This document shows positions 16,417 through 25,502 of a stretch of DNA of 41,017 nucleotides, one piece after another (within the stretch, counting starts at the first letter, position 1; the number at the start of each line of letters is the position of its first letter). Source of the stretch: Rickettsiaceae bacterium (GTDB lineage: Bacteria; Pseudomonadota; Alphaproteobacteria; Rickettsiales; Rickettsiaceae); assembly GCA_029266475.1 (NCBI GenBank), contig JAQSWU010000013.1, positions 1-41,017 on the forward strand, in the 5' to 3' direction. The notes beneath the pieces were generated by a model. The model ran no database searches. It had not been told where the DNA came from and worked only from the letters and a program-made list of their open reading frames with translations. The position numbers and the translations under genes were made by a program.

Positions 16417-18300
16417 ATGACAGAAAATAAACAAACTAGGAAATTCGATGCAGAGGTTGGTAAAGTATTGAATTTGATGATCCACTCTCTTTATACAAAT
16501 AAAGAAATTTTTTTACGTGAACTTATTTCAAATGCCTCAGATGCGTGTGATAAGCTTAGGTATCTCTCGCAATTAGATCATTCTTTGCTTAAGGGTGATA
16601 CAGAGCTTAAGATAGATATCTCTATCAATAAAGAAAAGAGAGAAATTACTATATCTGATAATGGTATAGGAATGAATTATCAAGACTTAACAGAGAATCT
16701 TGGTACGATTGCAAGGTCAGGTACGCAAGCTTTCGTAGAGCAAATGACTGGGGATGTTAAGAAAGATAATCAGTTAATAGGTCAGTTTGGAGTAGGCTTT
16801 TATTCCTCCTACATGGTTGCAGATAACGTAAAAGTAATAAGTCGCAAAGCTGGAGAAGCTGAAAGCTATGTTTGGGAATCTAAAGGTGATGGTGAATATA
16901 CAATCGATAAATATGACGGTGAGGCGCCAAGAGGCACTAGCATAACCCTGCATATAAAGGAAGAAGAAGCAAGTTTTGTCGATGCTTTTAGGCTTAAACA
17001 TGTAATTAAAACCTATTCTGACCATGTATCTATACCTATTAACTTTATTGAAGAAGATGGAAAACTAGAGAAAATCAACTCATCTTCAGCCCTTTGGACT
17101 AGACCTAAATCAGAAATTACTACTGATCAATATAAAGAATTTTATAAAAGCGTCTCTTTTTCAATAGATGACCCATGGCTAGTGATCCATAATAAGAACG
17201 AGGGTCTGGTTGAATATACCAACCTTCTTTTCGTACCATCGCAAAAAACCTTTGACTTGTTTCACCCGGACCGTAAAAGAAGAGTAAAGCTTTACATAAA
17301 AAAGGTATTCATTACTGATGAAAATGCTGATTTGGTGCCGCACTATTTAAGGTTTATACGCGGAGTTGTTGATTCAGAAGATTTACCGCTTAATATTAGT
17401 AGAGAAACTCTGCAGCATAATACTACCTTAGAGAAGATCAAAGCGTCAATAACTAAGCGTGTACTGAGCGAGCTTAAGAAAAAGAAAGAAGAAGTAAGAA
17501 CAGAATATGAAACCTTCTGGCAGAATTTTGGTTCAGTGATGAAGGAAGGCTTATGTGAGGGCCTACCAGCTCCTGAGAAATTACTCGAACTTTGCTTATT
17601 CAGAAGCGCTTTGCAAGATAAGATGATTACTTTAGATGAGTATATCTCTAACATGAAAGATGAACAAAAAACCATTTATTACTTAAGTGGTGAGGATGCA
17701 AACAAACTTAAGAATAGTCCGCAAATAGAAGGCTTCATAAGTAAAAATATTGATGTACTGCTATTTACTGATACAGTAGATGATTTTTGGGTAAATATTA
17801 TTGGCGAGTATAAAGGGAAAGAAATTAAATCGGTAACGCGCGCAAGTATCGATCTTGCTGACGCTGAGAAACCAGATACTGAAGAGCAAAATAATGATAC
17901 AAAGGACGTTACAGATTCAAGTCATGAATCATTAATAGCATACTTTAAGCAAGTGCTTGGTAATAAAGTAAAGGATGTAAAAATCTCTAAAAAACTAACA
18001 TCAAGTCCTGTATGTCTTGTTGTGAGCGAAGGTTCAATGGATATCAGAATGGAGAGGTTTTTAATTGAGCAGAAGCAGCTTGCTGCAACTTCGGCAAAAA
18101 TATTGGAATTAAATACCGACCATAAGATTATTAAAAAAATAGAAAGCGATTTAGCTTCATCTAAAGCCACTGCTTTAACAGAAGAGCTAGTAAATATCTT
18201 ATTTGATCAAGCCTGCATTATTGAAGGTGAACCAATTTCTGATGCAAGCTTATTTTCTAAAACCTTGAATAACTTACTTGCTAAGGCAATTGAGGTATAA
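16417..18300 (+). CDS. htpG: Hsp90-type molecular chaperone HtpG
   Basis: A 627-aa ATP-dependent cytosolic chaperone of the Hsp90 family. In the N-terminal GHKL ATPase domain, [14 protein letters not shown] (35-48) carries the catalytic Glu and Mg-binding Asn, DNGIGM (81-86) the nucleotide-binding Asp, and GQFGVGFYS (122-130) the lid glycines. Middle and dimerisation domains follow at normal length. The ATG at 16417 is chosen because TTGGAG at 16405-16410 is its ribosome site; a frame from the TTG at 16405 would put the start inside that site. Being a heat-shock gene elsewhere, it may be stress-regulated, but no heat-shock promoter is evident. Confidence 0.96.
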   Translation: MTENKQTRKFDAEVGKVLNLMIHSLYTNKEIFLRELISNASDACDKLRYLSQLDHSLLKGDTELKIDISINKEKREITISDNGIGMNYQDLTENLGTIARSGTQAFVEQMTGDVKKDNQLIGQFGVGFYSSYMVADNVKVISRKAGEAESYVWESKGDGEYTIDKYDGEAPRGTSITLHIKEEEASFVDAFRLKHVIKTYSDHVSIPINFIEEDGKLEKINSSSALWTRPKSEITTDQYKEFYKSVSFSIDDPWLVIHNKNEGLVEYTNLLFVPSQKTFDLFHPDRKRRVKLYIKKVFITDENADLVPHYLRFIRGVVDSEDLPLNISRETLQHNTTLEKIKASITKRVLSELKKKKEEVRTEYETFWQNFGSVMKEGLCEGLPAPEKLLELCLFRSALQDKMITLDEYISNMKDEQKTIYYLSGEDANKLKNSPQIEGFISKNIDVLLFTDTVDDFWVNIIGEYKGKEIKSVTRASIDLADAEKPDTEEQNNDTKDVTDSSHESLIAYFKQVLGNKVKDVKISKKLTSSPVCLVVSEGSMDIRMERFLIEQKQLAATSAKILELNTDHKIIKKIESDLASSKATALTEELVNILFDQACIIEGEPISDASLFSKTLNNLLAKAIEV

Positions 18301-18329
18301 TTATAGCCTAAGGTAAATTCTACTTAAAC

Positions 18330-18365
18330 TAAGCTTATGGCCAGGTCTCCTAGGTCATAAGCTTA
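18330..18365. terminator. Long hairpin after htpG, possible terminator
   Basis: TAAGCTTATG (18330-18339) and CATAAGCTTA (18356-18365) are a perfect 10-bp inverted repeat. Pairing continues inward with a G-U pair, CC/GG and AGG/CCT around a single bulged base, leaving a tiny loop. It starts 29 bp past the htpG stop. There is no strong T-run after it, so it may be a transcript-stabilising hairpin rather than a classical terminator. Confidence 0.55.
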
Positions 18366-18614
18366 TGCACTTGTGTTATTATTAAATTTGGCATAATTGC
18401 TTTCAATTTGCAAGTAATCTTGGCCAGAAGCAGACACCTCACAAAAATTTAAAACTGTCTAGCAACTTTCTATATAAAACTTCGTTTCTTAATTTTTTTA
18501 CTATTGCTATATACTTTGCACTTTCAGATTCCTTATAGATAACTTACGGCATTAACACTTAGCTACGATAAAAAATGTTATATTTTTTATAGAGATAAAT
18601 TCTGCTATTAAATG

Positions 18615-18672
18615 AAAAAAAAAGGGGGGGGGGGGTCAAAAAATGCAACCTGAAGCTGAAACCTTGTAATAT
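18615..18672 (-). repeat. Dispersed C-tract repeat, copy B (A9G12 on the plus strand)
   Basis: On the plus strand nine A and twelve G (18624-18635) are followed by TCAAAAAATGCAACC. The reverse complement of 18631-18650 matches copy A at 1564-1583 in 19 of 20 bases. A G12 homopolymer is very unusual in such an AT-rich sequence. It could be a slippage-prone tract or an assembly-sensitive site. Confidence 0.55.
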
Positions 18673-18673
18673 A

Positions 18674-18689
18674 GGTTAATATATTAACC
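18674..18689. repeat. Perfect 16-bp palindrome upstream of pheS
   Basis: GGTTAATATATTAACC reads the same on both strands. It lies about 190 bp before pheS and 38 bp after the G12 tract. A perfect operator-like dyad of this kind could bind a dimeric regulator, or it may be part of the adjoining repeat element. Confidence 0.45.
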
Positions 18690-18882
18690 GCTGTGTTGTT
18701 TTTAGTCCAAGAAGCGTAAATTATTGAATTTTATAATGTCATTTCTATAAACACAAACTAAACTTATGCTGGAAAGCTCGATCAGTATGTTAGTACTTGC
18801 TGAAATCAAAATACTTGCGGGAGAAAGGCAGAATTGCTATAAATGACAGGTTAAAATTAATATTATGATAAAAGGGAAGCCT

Positions 18883-19965
18883 ATGGCAGACTTAAAAAAG
18901 TTAAATGATGAAATGGCAAGCAAGATACAGGCTACGGATAATCTTGCAAACCTTGAGCAGCTTAAGGTAGAGATATTTGGTAAATCTGGCGCTTTGCAAG
19001 CAGAAATGGCAAAAATTGCTACTCTTCCAACAGAAGAAAGGAAAGATTTTGGCCGCGAAGTAAATATAGTTAAACAAAGCTTGCAAGGGTTATTTGATCA
19101 GAAAAAGGAAGAGTTACACCATCTTGAGCTTGATAAGAAGCTGCAAGCTGAATGGCAGGATTTAAGTCTGCCTGGCAGAAGAGATAAAATTGGTAAGATT
19201 CATCCATTAACTCAAGCGTTAAACGAGATGACAGAGATATTTGCTAATCTTGGCTTTAACATCGAGGAGGGTCCAAGTATTGAGGAAGATTGGTACAATT
19301 TTACAGCCCTTAATATAGATGAGAATCACCCTGCACGCCAAATGCATGATACTTTCTATATGAAGGAGATTGATGGAAGTGAAGCAGGAAAGACGCTGCT
19401 TAGAACCCATACCTCGCCAGTACAAATTAGAACAATGCAGAAAGGCAAGCCACCATTTAGATTTGTAGTACCTGGTAGAGTTTACCGCTGTGATTGGGAT
19501 GCCACCCATACGCCAATGTTTCATCAAATAGAGGGTGTAGTAGTGGATAAAGATATTCATATGGGACATTTAAAGCATTTCATTACGGAATTCATGAAAG
19601 CATTTTTCGAGAAAGATAAGCTAGATGCTCGCTTCAGAGGAAACTTCTTCCCGTTCACTGAACCATCAGCTGAGGTTGATATAAGGTGCTCAAGGAAGTC
19701 AGGGGAACTTGTTTTAGGAGAGGGAGATGATTGGCTGGAAGTTATGGGATGCGGCATGATCCATCCAAAAGTGCTAGAGAATGCTGGAATTGATCCACAA
19801 GAATATCAAGGATTTGCCTTTGGCCTTGGGGTTGAGCGATTTGCTATGCTTAAATATGGTATCGCGGATCTTCGTGAATTTTTTGCAGGAGATGTTCGCT
19901 GGCTTAACCATTATGGTTTTTCAAGTTTCGATGTGCCAAGCCTAATAGGAGGTCTTACAAGATGA
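18883..19965 (+). CDS. pheS: Phenylalanyl-tRNA synthetase alpha subunit
   Basis: Class II aminoacyl-tRNA synthetase subunit that activates Phe and charges tRNA-Phe as an alpha2-beta2 tetramer. An N-terminal coiled coil (about 1-95) is followed by the catalytic domain, with LRTHTSPVQ (173-181), motif 2 [14 protein letters not shown] (198-211) and motif 3 [13 protein letters not shown] (311-323). The length of 360 aa is normal. The ATG at 18883 is preferred over the in-frame ATG at 18865 because AAGGGAAG (18872-18879) is correctly spaced before it and the protein then begins MADLKKL. Its stop overlaps the pheT start as ATGA. Confidence 0.96.
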   Translation: MADLKKLNDEMASKIQATDNLANLEQLKVEIFGKSGALQAEMAKIATLPTEERKDFGREVNIVKQSLQGLFDQKKEELHHLELDKKLQAEWQDLSLPGRRDKIGKIHPLTQALNEMTEIFANLGFNIEEGPSIEEDWYNFTALNIDENHPARQMHDTFYMKEIDGSEAGKTLLRTHTSPVQIRTMQKGKPPFRFVVPGRVYRCDWDATHTPMFHQIEGVVVDKDIHMGHLKHFITEFMKAFFEKDKLDARFRGNFFPFTEPSAEVDIRCSRKSGELVLGEGDDWLEVMGCGMIHPKVLENAGIDPQEYQGFAFGLGVERFAMLKYGIADLREFFAGDVRWLNHYGFSSFDVPSLIGGLTR

Positions 19966-22355
19966 AATTTACATTATCATGGCTTAAAACATTTTTAGAT
20001 ACAGAATCCTCACTTCAAGAAATTTGTGAACGGCTCACTATACTTGGTCTTGAGGTAGAAGAAGTAATCGATCGAGCAAAAGACCTTGGTAGCTTCAAGG
20101 TTGCAGAGATTTTAGAGGCAGAGCAACATCCTAACGCTGACAAATTAAGAGTTTGTAAGGTTAATAATGGCTCACAAGTCCTGCAAATAGTTTGTGGAGC
20201 ACCTAATGCTAGAGCAGGTATAAAGGTAGTATTAGCTGAAGTTGGTGTACTGATCCCAAATGGCGAATTTAAGATTAAAGCTTCTGAGATTAGAGGCGTT
20301 AAAAGCGAAGGAATGCTTTGCTCCGAGGATGAGCTAAAAATAGGCGGTGGAAGCGAAGGAATTATCGAGCTACCGACGGCTGCCATTGCTGGAGAAAGCT
20401 TTTTAAAATATTATGGCATGGACGATCCAGTTATAGAAATAGCAGTAACGCCAAATAGAGGCGACTGCCTTGGAGTTTATGGTATTGCAAGAGATTTAGC
20501 TGCAAGTGGTCTTGGAACACTCAAAGAGCCTCTGCATAAATCTATTCCGTTAAAATTCACTTCAAACTTTGAAGCCAAGGTTGAAAATTCCAAGCTTTCG
20601 CAGTTATTTGCTTTAAGGGAACTCAATGGAGTAAGAAACTGCGAGAGTCCAACTTGGCTAAAAAATTTGCTAAAGAACATAGGAGTTACGCCGATCTCTG
20701 CTTTAGTAGATATCACAAATTATATTTCCTATAGTTTTGCAAGACCATTACATGCTTATGACAAAAATATGCTTGATGGCAGTTTAGTAGTAAGAGAGGC
20801 TAGAAATGGTGAAAAACTCAAAGCCCTAAATGGCAAAGAATATTCGCTTGCAGAAGGTGATATAGTTATTGCTGGCGAGTCGGAGATTCATGGTTTGGGT
20901 GGTATTATTGGGGGTGAAGCTAGTTCGTGCTCGTCAGAGACTATTAATGTAATACTAGAAGCTGCCTTATTTGATAAAGTGCAAATTGCGAAAACTGGAA
21001 GAAGGTTACAAATACATACAGACGCAAGATTCCGTTTTGAGCGTCACGTTGATCCAAATTTTACCCTTCAAGGGCTTGATATCGCTACCGATATGATATT
21101 GGGTATTTGTGGCGGTGAAGCTTCCGAACCGGTTATTGTAGGAGATAAGCATTTTAAGAACAAGGAGATTGACTTTTGTTTCAATATAATTGAGAAGAAA
21201 ACCGGTCTTAAGGTTTCTAGTGAAGAGTCGCTAGAAATATTACATAAACTAGGATTTAAGGTCTTTTCAAAAGATGCTGAGCAGGCAAGGTTGATGATTC
21301 CTTCTTGGAGGTCTGACATATCAATTGGTGAAGACCTAGTAGAAGAGGTCGCAAGGATTTATGGTTATGATAAATTACCGCTTGCGCCGCTGCCAAAAGT
21401 CGATTTCTTTAGACAAAGATTACTTACGCAAAAGCAAAGACGTATGCGTGATGCTAGAAAAATTCTTGCTGCAAGAGGGCTTGATGAGGTAGTTTCATGG
21501 TCATTTATGGCAAGTGAGAAAGCTGCTTTATACAAGCCGCTAATAGAAGAGCTTTACATAGCAAATCCTATTGCAGCTAAACTTGATTATATGCGGCCTT
21601 CAATCTTTTCAAATCTACTTGAAATCATAGTAAAGAACAAAGCTAGATCATTTAATGACCTTGCCTTCTTTGAAATTGGCCCGATATTCCAAGGGATCAG
21701 GCCCAATGAAGAAAGGCAGGTTATAACAGCAGTAAGGACCGGCAACTATTTAGATAAATCTATATATGGCCCTGCAAGAGAAGTTGATATATATGATGTA
21801 AAAGCTGACCTTGAATTATTACTCGAAGAATTTAATTTTAATATTCAAAAACTACAGTTAAGTTCAGACAAACCAGCTTACTTTCACCCGAATAGAGCAG
21901 CATCTTTAAAGCTTGGCAATAAAGTAATAGCACATTTTGGCGAGCTGCATCCAGCGCTTATTGCAAATTATGACATTAAAAACAGGGTTGTTGGGTTTGA
22001 ATTATTCTTAGAAGAATTGCCAGAAGCAAGACTAAAGTTTGGTCAGCATGAGCGGTATTCAGTTTCTGACTTCCAACCAGTAGAGCGCGATTTCGCATTC
22101 TGGGTAGGTGAGAAGGTAAATGTTGGTGAAATGACTAACTTTATTAAGTCTATAAACAAAGATCTAATAAAAGAGGTTAGAATTTTCGATATATTCAAAG
22201 GTTCCCATAGCGAGATTAGTAAAAAATCTGTAGCTTTAACTGTATTGTTGCAAGCAAAAGATAAAACATTGACAGATTTAGAGCTTCAAGATATTAGCGA
22301 AAAAATAATTAGGGAAATTGAAAGGAAGTTCGAGGCAAAAATCAGGGATAATTGA
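19962..22355 (+). CDS. pheT: Phenylalanyl-tRNA synthetase beta subunit
   Basis: Partner of PheS; its B3/B4 domain edits mischarged Tyr-tRNA-Phe and other domains bind tRNA. At 797 aa it has the full bacterial layout: an EMAP-type tRNA-binding fold at about 40-150 (with [11 protein letters not shown] and the [12 protein letters not shown] motif), B3/B4 domain with VDITNYI and the RPLHAYD loop, B5 domain with the [11 protein letters not shown] motif, a catalytic-like core, and the C-terminal anticodon-binding FDX-ACB domain (from about 700, with [12 protein letters not shown]). The start overlaps the pheS stop by 4 bp, which implies translational coupling. No terminator is obvious in the next 250 bp. 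Confidence 0.96.
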   Translation: MKFTLSWLKTFLDTESSLQEICERLTILGLEVEEVIDRAKDLGSFKVAEILEAEQHPNADKLRVCKVNNGSQVLQIVCGAPNARAGIKVVLAEVGVLIPNGEFKIKASEIRGVKSEGMLCSEDELKIGGGSEGIIELPTAAIAGESFLKYYGMDDPVIEIAVTPNRGDCLGVYGIARDLAASGLGTLKEPLHKSIPLKFTSNFEAKVENSKLSQLFALRELNGVRNCESPTWLKNLLKNIGVTPISALVDITNYISYSFARPLHAYDKNMLDGSLVVREARNGEKLKALNGKEYSLAEGDIVIAGESEIHGLGGIIGGEASSCSSETINVILEAALFDKVQIAKTGRRLQIHTDARFRFERHVDPNFTLQGLDIATDMILGICGGEASEPVIVGDKHFKNKEIDFCFNIIEKKTGLKVSSEESLEILHKLGFKVFSKDAEQARLMIPSWRSDISIGEDLVEEVARIYGYDKLPLAPLPKVDFFRQRLLTQKQRRMRDARKILAARGLDEVVSWSFMASEKAALYKPLIEELYIANPIAAKLDYMRPSIFSNLLEIIVKNKARSFNDLAFFEIGPIFQGIRPNEERQVITAVRTGNYLDKSIYGPAREVDIYDVKADLELLLEEFNFNIQKLQLSSDKPAYFHPNRAASLKLGNKVIAHFGELHPALIANYDIKNRVVGFELFLEELPEARLKFGQHERYSVSDFQPVERDFAFWVGEKVNVGEMTNFIKSINKDLIKEVRIFDIFKGSHSEISKKSVALTVLLQAKDKTLTDLELQDISEKIIREIERKFEAKIRDN

Positions 22356-22614
22356 TAGGAAGATTCGCGGCATGGTTTTAGCAAATATGCAGGATATAGT
22401 AAAAAATATTAAGGCTTAGTCATTAATAGTGGTAATTATACAACATACCAAAATAATTTATGTGTTTTAAAAGTTAAAACCATAGTTTGTGATTGATAAA
22501 CTACCTTTAAATACATTATTATAATTGGGGTAATTACCAGCTTTATGGTGTTGCAAGTTAATTGCTAGTTTTTAACTGCAATAATTAAAACAATATTACA
22601 AGGAGAAATTGTTT

Positions 22615-23283
22615 ATGAAAAAATTATTATTAGTTGCAGCGTCTTCTGCTCTTCTATCTACAGCTGCATATGCAAATGAAGATGCTTTCTATTTAAGAGC
22701 TGACGTTGGTGTTTCTCACTTTATGTCAGAAAAGGATTCTTCTACAAAATTAAAACTTAAAACTGATCATAGCCCATTAATGTCAATAGCTGCTGGTTAT
22801 GGTGTTATGGATACAGTAAGAGCTGAACTTGAACTTGGTTATCATTTCCAGCCTGAATTATCAAAAACAGGGAACTACAGCAATAATACACTTTCTGCTA
22901 AAGCTAAGCACAAAGTAAGAACTACATCTTTGATGGTTAAAGGCCTTGTTGATTTATTCGATGCTGGACCTGCTAAACTTTTCGCAGGTGCAGGTATTGG
23001 TATGGCTCAAGTTAGCGAAAAAGTTTCTTTAACAGAAAGAAAAGTTATTGCAACAAACACAGCTTCTGCTGATTTAAATTACAAAGTTAAAAACAAAAAT
23101 AACTTAGCTTATACTCTTGTTGCTGGTGCTGGTTTCGAAGTATCAAATGGCGTAATGCTTGATCTTACTTACAGCTACAACAGCTATGGTAAAACAAAAT
23201 CACAGAAAGTTAGTGATGTAGAGTACGGTAAAACACGTCTTCACGGACATGTTGGTAAAATTGGTCTAAGATTTAACATATAA
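22615..23283 (+). CDS. Outer-membrane beta-barrel protein (OMP_b-brl / surface antigen type)
   Basis: A 222-aa predicted outer-membrane protein. Residues 1-20 are a clear Sec signal peptide (MKKLLLVAASSALLSTAAYA) with an A-Y-A cleavage site. The mature part alternates polar and hydrophobic residues, has Gly and aromatic girdles, and ends in the strand HVGKIGLRFNI, consistent with an eight-stranded barrel and a C-terminal BAM-recognition signal. It resembles the porin-like surface proteins of Rickettsiales by layout only. ATG at 22615 is chosen because AAGGAGA (22600-22606) lies 8 bases upstream; a TTG at 22609 is too close. A single gene with a strong ribosome site and strong terminator suggests abundant expression. 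Confidence 0.85.
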   Translation: MKKLLLVAASSALLSTAAYANEDAFYLRADVGVSHFMSEKDSSTKLKLKTDHSPLMSIAAGYGVMDTVRAELELGYHFQPELSKTGNYSNNTLSAKAKHKVRTTSLMVKGLVDLFDAGPAKLFAGAGIGMAQVSEKVSLTERKVIATNTASADLNYKVKNKNNLAYTLVAGAGFEVSNGVMLDLTYSYNSYGKTKSQKVSDVEYGKTRLHGHVGKIGLRFNI

Positions 23284-23307
23284 TCTTATAACCTAATTAC
23301 TGGTTTT

Positions 23308-23341
23308 AAAGGGGTTCTAGTAATAGAGCCCCTTTTCTTAT
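23308..23341 (+). terminator. Rho-independent terminator after the outer-membrane protein gene
   Basis: AAAGGGGTTCT pairs with AGAGCCCCTTT (one G-U pair) around a 7-base loop and is followed by TCTT. It starts 25 bp after the stop codon. Confidence 0.88.
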
Positions 23342-23384
23342 TGTAAAGTTTTAAATGATTTTAGATCATTTTGCGAAAAAATAC

Positions 23385-23413
23385 TTGCAAGGCTAGGTTT
23401 TATGATATATATT
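23385..23413 (+). promoter_or_regulatory. Predicted promoter of the tRNA-Asp gene
   Basis: TTGCAA (23385-23390) and TATATT (23408-23413) are 17 bp apart, placing the transcript start about 25 bases before the mature tRNA. It follows the terminator of the barrel-protein gene, so the tRNA, and perhaps dut after it, starts a new transcript. Confidence 0.45.
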
Positions 23414-23445
23414 ACCTCTACTTTTTAGAAAAAACTAGAAAGTCC

Positions 23446-23522
23446 GGGGGTGTAGCTCAGTTGGTTAGAGCGTCTGCCTGTCACGCCGAAGGTCGCGGGT
23501 TCGAGTCCCGTCATCCCCGCCA
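23446..23522 (+). tRNA. tRNA-Asp (anticodon GTC), CCA encoded
   Basis: The 77-nt cloverleaf has acceptor GGGGGTG/CATCCCC (one G-U), D arm GCTC/GAGC, anticodon loop CTGTCAC with GTC, and T arm GCGGG/CCCGT with loop TTCGAGT. Discriminator G73 and CCA are encoded. The anticodon stem TCTGC/GCCGA has a U29-C41 mismatch at its centre where alphaproteobacterial tRNA-Asp usually pairs. Confidence 0.95.
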
Positions 23523-23564
23523 TCAAATCTAAAAAAATCACTTAACATTCTAAAAGCTTTATAA

Positions 23565-24056
23565 ATGACCAGTTCAGCGCATAATCTACCAACCACTATT
23601 AGAATTGAAAAAATTATTGGTAATGATGATCTTCCCCTTCCATCATATGCAACAGCGCAGAGCGCAGGACTTGATCTTTATGCAGCCGTAGAAGGAAATG
23701 TCCATATTCTTCCAGGTCAAATATCAATTATCCCAACAGGGATCAAGATTGCTCTACCAGAAGGATATGAAGCACAAATAAGGCCAAGATCTGGTCTTGC
23801 TGCAAAAAACGGTATAACAGTTCTAAATACCCCAGGTACCATTGATGCAGATTACCGTGGCGAGGTTAAAGTAATTCTTATAAACTTAAGCCAAGAAGAC
23901 TTCATTATTACACGTGGAATGAGAATAGCGCAAATGGTTATAAATCAGTTCCAAACTATCAAATGGGAACAGGTGGAGACTTTGGAGGCCGATACTGAGC
24001 GTGGTGAAGGCGGGTTTGGTTCCACTGGCGTCAAGCAAAAGCATTTAATAAATTAA
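23565..24056 (+). CDS. dut: dUTP diphosphatase (dUTPase)
   Basis: Trimeric cytosolic enzyme that converts dUTP to dUMP and PPi, keeping uracil out of DNA and feeding dTMP synthesis. All five motifs are visible: AGLDLYA (34-40), PRSGLA (74-79), [10 protein letters not shown] with the catalytic Asp (91-100), GMRIAQMV (118-125) and the flexible C-terminal [10 protein letters not shown] (146-155). Length, 163 aa, is typical. It begins 42 bp after tRNA-Asp and may share its transcript. The next gene is 134 bp downstream. Confidence 0.96.
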   Translation: MTSSAHNLPTTIRIEKIIGNDDLPLPSYATAQSAGLDLYAAVEGNVHILPGQISIIPTGIKIALPEGYEAQIRPRSGLAAKNGITVLNTPGTIDADYRGEVKVILINLSQEDFIITRGMRIAQMVINQFQTIKWEQVETLEADTERGEGGFGSTGVKQKHLIN

Positions 24057-24190
24057 TCAAAGCTAATTTCAATTTAAAATCGATCTTAGTCACAGCCTAC
24101 CTGGAAGCGTTATAAACTTATAAATATTCCATTATTAAAGATCTTCCAAGAATACTAAATTCCTTGTATAATAGCCTAAATTTAAGATAA

Positions 24191-24928
24191 ATGGTTATGC
24201 AAGAAGGCATTAGAATTGCAAAATTTATTGCACAAAGCGGATATTGCTCGCGTAGGAAAGCTGAAGAGTTTATAGAATCTAGGGAAGTTAAGGTTAATGG
24301 AGAAATCATAACCAATCCAGCAACGCACGTAACTATAAGAGATAAAATTGAAATTCAAGATAAAGTTTTAAGTAAGGCCGCCTCACAAGCACGTCTCTGG
24401 CTCTATTATAAGCCTAATGGTCTTATTACTTCACATAAAGATACTCATGATAGAACCACCGTGTTTGAAACTTTACCTGAAGATTTACCTAGAGTAATAT
24501 CAGTAGGTAGGCTTGACTTAAATAGTGAAGGATTGCTTCTGCTGACTAATAGTGGAAAACTTGCCAGATATTTAGAGCTACCAAGCACAGCATTACAAAG
24601 AGTTTATAAAGTAAGAGCATTTGGCGAGTTGGATCTAAGAGAGCTTAAAAAATTAGAAAAAGGTATGACAATTGAGGGAGTAAGTTATAAGCCAGCTAAA
24701 ATTGAATTGATTAAAGCTGGAACAAATAGTTGGTTTAAAGTAACTTTAACTGAAGGAAAAAACCGAGAGATTAGAAAAATATTTTCTCACTTTAATTTAA
24801 GTGTAAATCGCTTAATTAGAATCAAATATGGCCCCTTTGATATAGAAGATTTAGAACCATGTGGGCTCAAAGAAGTACCAAATTATAAGTTGATTAATCA
24901 TTTACCAGAAGAAATTTTAAAATTATGA
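24191..24928 (+). CDS. rluB: rRNA pseudouridine synthase, RluB/RsuA family
   Basis: A 245-aa enzyme that isomerises a specific uridine in rRNA to pseudouridine. An N-terminal S4 RNA-binding domain (about 7-60) is followed by the RsuA-type catalytic core with GRLDLNSEGLLLLTN at 106-120; Asp109 is the catalytic residue. The motif KNREIRK and its surroundings near residue 190 also fit. RluB (23S U2605) is the best guess, but RluE, RluF and RsuA share these motifs. The start could be Met1 or Met3 (24197). It overlaps rsmD by 4 bp, so two rRNA-modification genes are coupled. Confidence 0.88.
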   Translation: MVMQEGIRIAKFIAQSGYCSRRKAEEFIESREVKVNGEIITNPATHVTIRDKIEIQDKVLSKAASQARLWLYYKPNGLITSHKDTHDRTTVFETLPEDLPRVISVGRLDLNSEGLLLLTNSGKLARYLELPSTALQRVYKVRAFGELDLRELKKLEKGMTIEGVSYKPAKIELIKAGTNSWFKVTLTEGKNREIRKIFSHFNLSVNRLIRIKYGPFDIEDLEPCGLKEVPNYKLINHLPEEILKL

Positions 24929-25500
24929 TGAAAATAATAGCTGGCAGGCTTAAAGGGCGTAACATACCAACATTCAAAGGAAACCGATATAGACCATCGC
25001 AGTCAAGGCTGCGAGAAGCTTTGTTCAGTATATTAAGCTCAGGCGAATTTGCGGAGCAAAATATTCTCCAAGATGCAATTGTTCTTGACCTATTTTCAGG
25101 TGCAGGAAGCTTATCTTTCGAAGCTTTATCAAGAGGTGCTGCCCATTGTACAATGGTTGATGTTGATGCCGAACATTTAAAACTTGCTCAATCGGCAGCT
25201 GAACATTTTGGTGAAATAGATAATGTCAATTGCCTAAGGCTAGATGCAGCAAACTTACCGATGGCTACTAAAAAATTTAATTTGATTTTCATCGATCCAC
25301 CTTATCACAGCAAGCTTGCTGATAAAGCTATGAAATCGATAATGAATAAGGGGTGGCTTAAAGATGGTGCAATTGTTGCTGTAGAGGTCTCCAGAAAAGA
25401 AGATATAAAACCAGTTAAAAGTTTTAGCGTAGTCTTAGAGAGAATATATGGTAATAGTAAGCTTATAATTTTAAACTATCAGCATGAGAGCGAGCTATAA
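24925..25500 (+). CDS. rsmD: 16S rRNA (guanine(966)-N2)-methyltransferase RsmD
   Basis: A 191-aa SAM-dependent methyltransferase that modifies G966 of 16S rRNA in the small subunit. The N-terminal IIAGRLKGRNIP and RPSQSRLREALFSIL (about 23-37), SAM motif I DLFSGAGS (55-62) and motif IV DPPY (124-127) are all family features. The start overlaps the rluB-like stop, and radA begins 2 bp after its stop, giving a tight rluB-rsmD-radA run. Two adjacent ATG codons (24925, 24928) make the exact start uncertain by one residue. Confidence 0.94.
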   Translation: MMKIIAGRLKGRNIPTFKGNRYRPSQSRLREALFSILSSGEFAEQNILQDAIVLDLFSGAGSLSFEALSRGAAHCTMVDVDAEHLKLAQSAAEHFGEIDNVNCLRLDAANLPMATKKFNLIFIDPPYHSKLADKAMKSIMNKGWLKDGAIVAVEVSRKEDIKPVKSFSVVLERIYGNSKLIILNYQHESEL

Positions 25501-25502
25501 TA

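Larger units (their letters stand above)
18301..18882. other. Structured 582-bp intergenic region between htpG and pheS
   Basis: No protein gene is visible. It contains a long hairpin at 18330-18365, an AT-only hairpin ATAAAAAAT/ATTTTTTAT at 18568-18590, an A9G12 tract at 18615-18635 belonging to a dispersed repeat, and a perfect 16-bp palindrome at 18674-18689. The last ~190 bases presumably carry the pheST promoter, and TATAAT is visible at about 18731, but no convincing -35 box was found. A leader peptide attenuator rich in Phe codons was looked for before pheS and not found. Confidence 0.6.

Noticed and set aside
18612-18653. Short frame running through the A9G12 tract (phase-variable gene?)
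   Set aside because: All frames through the tract stop within a few codons on either side, so no protein would be switched on or off.
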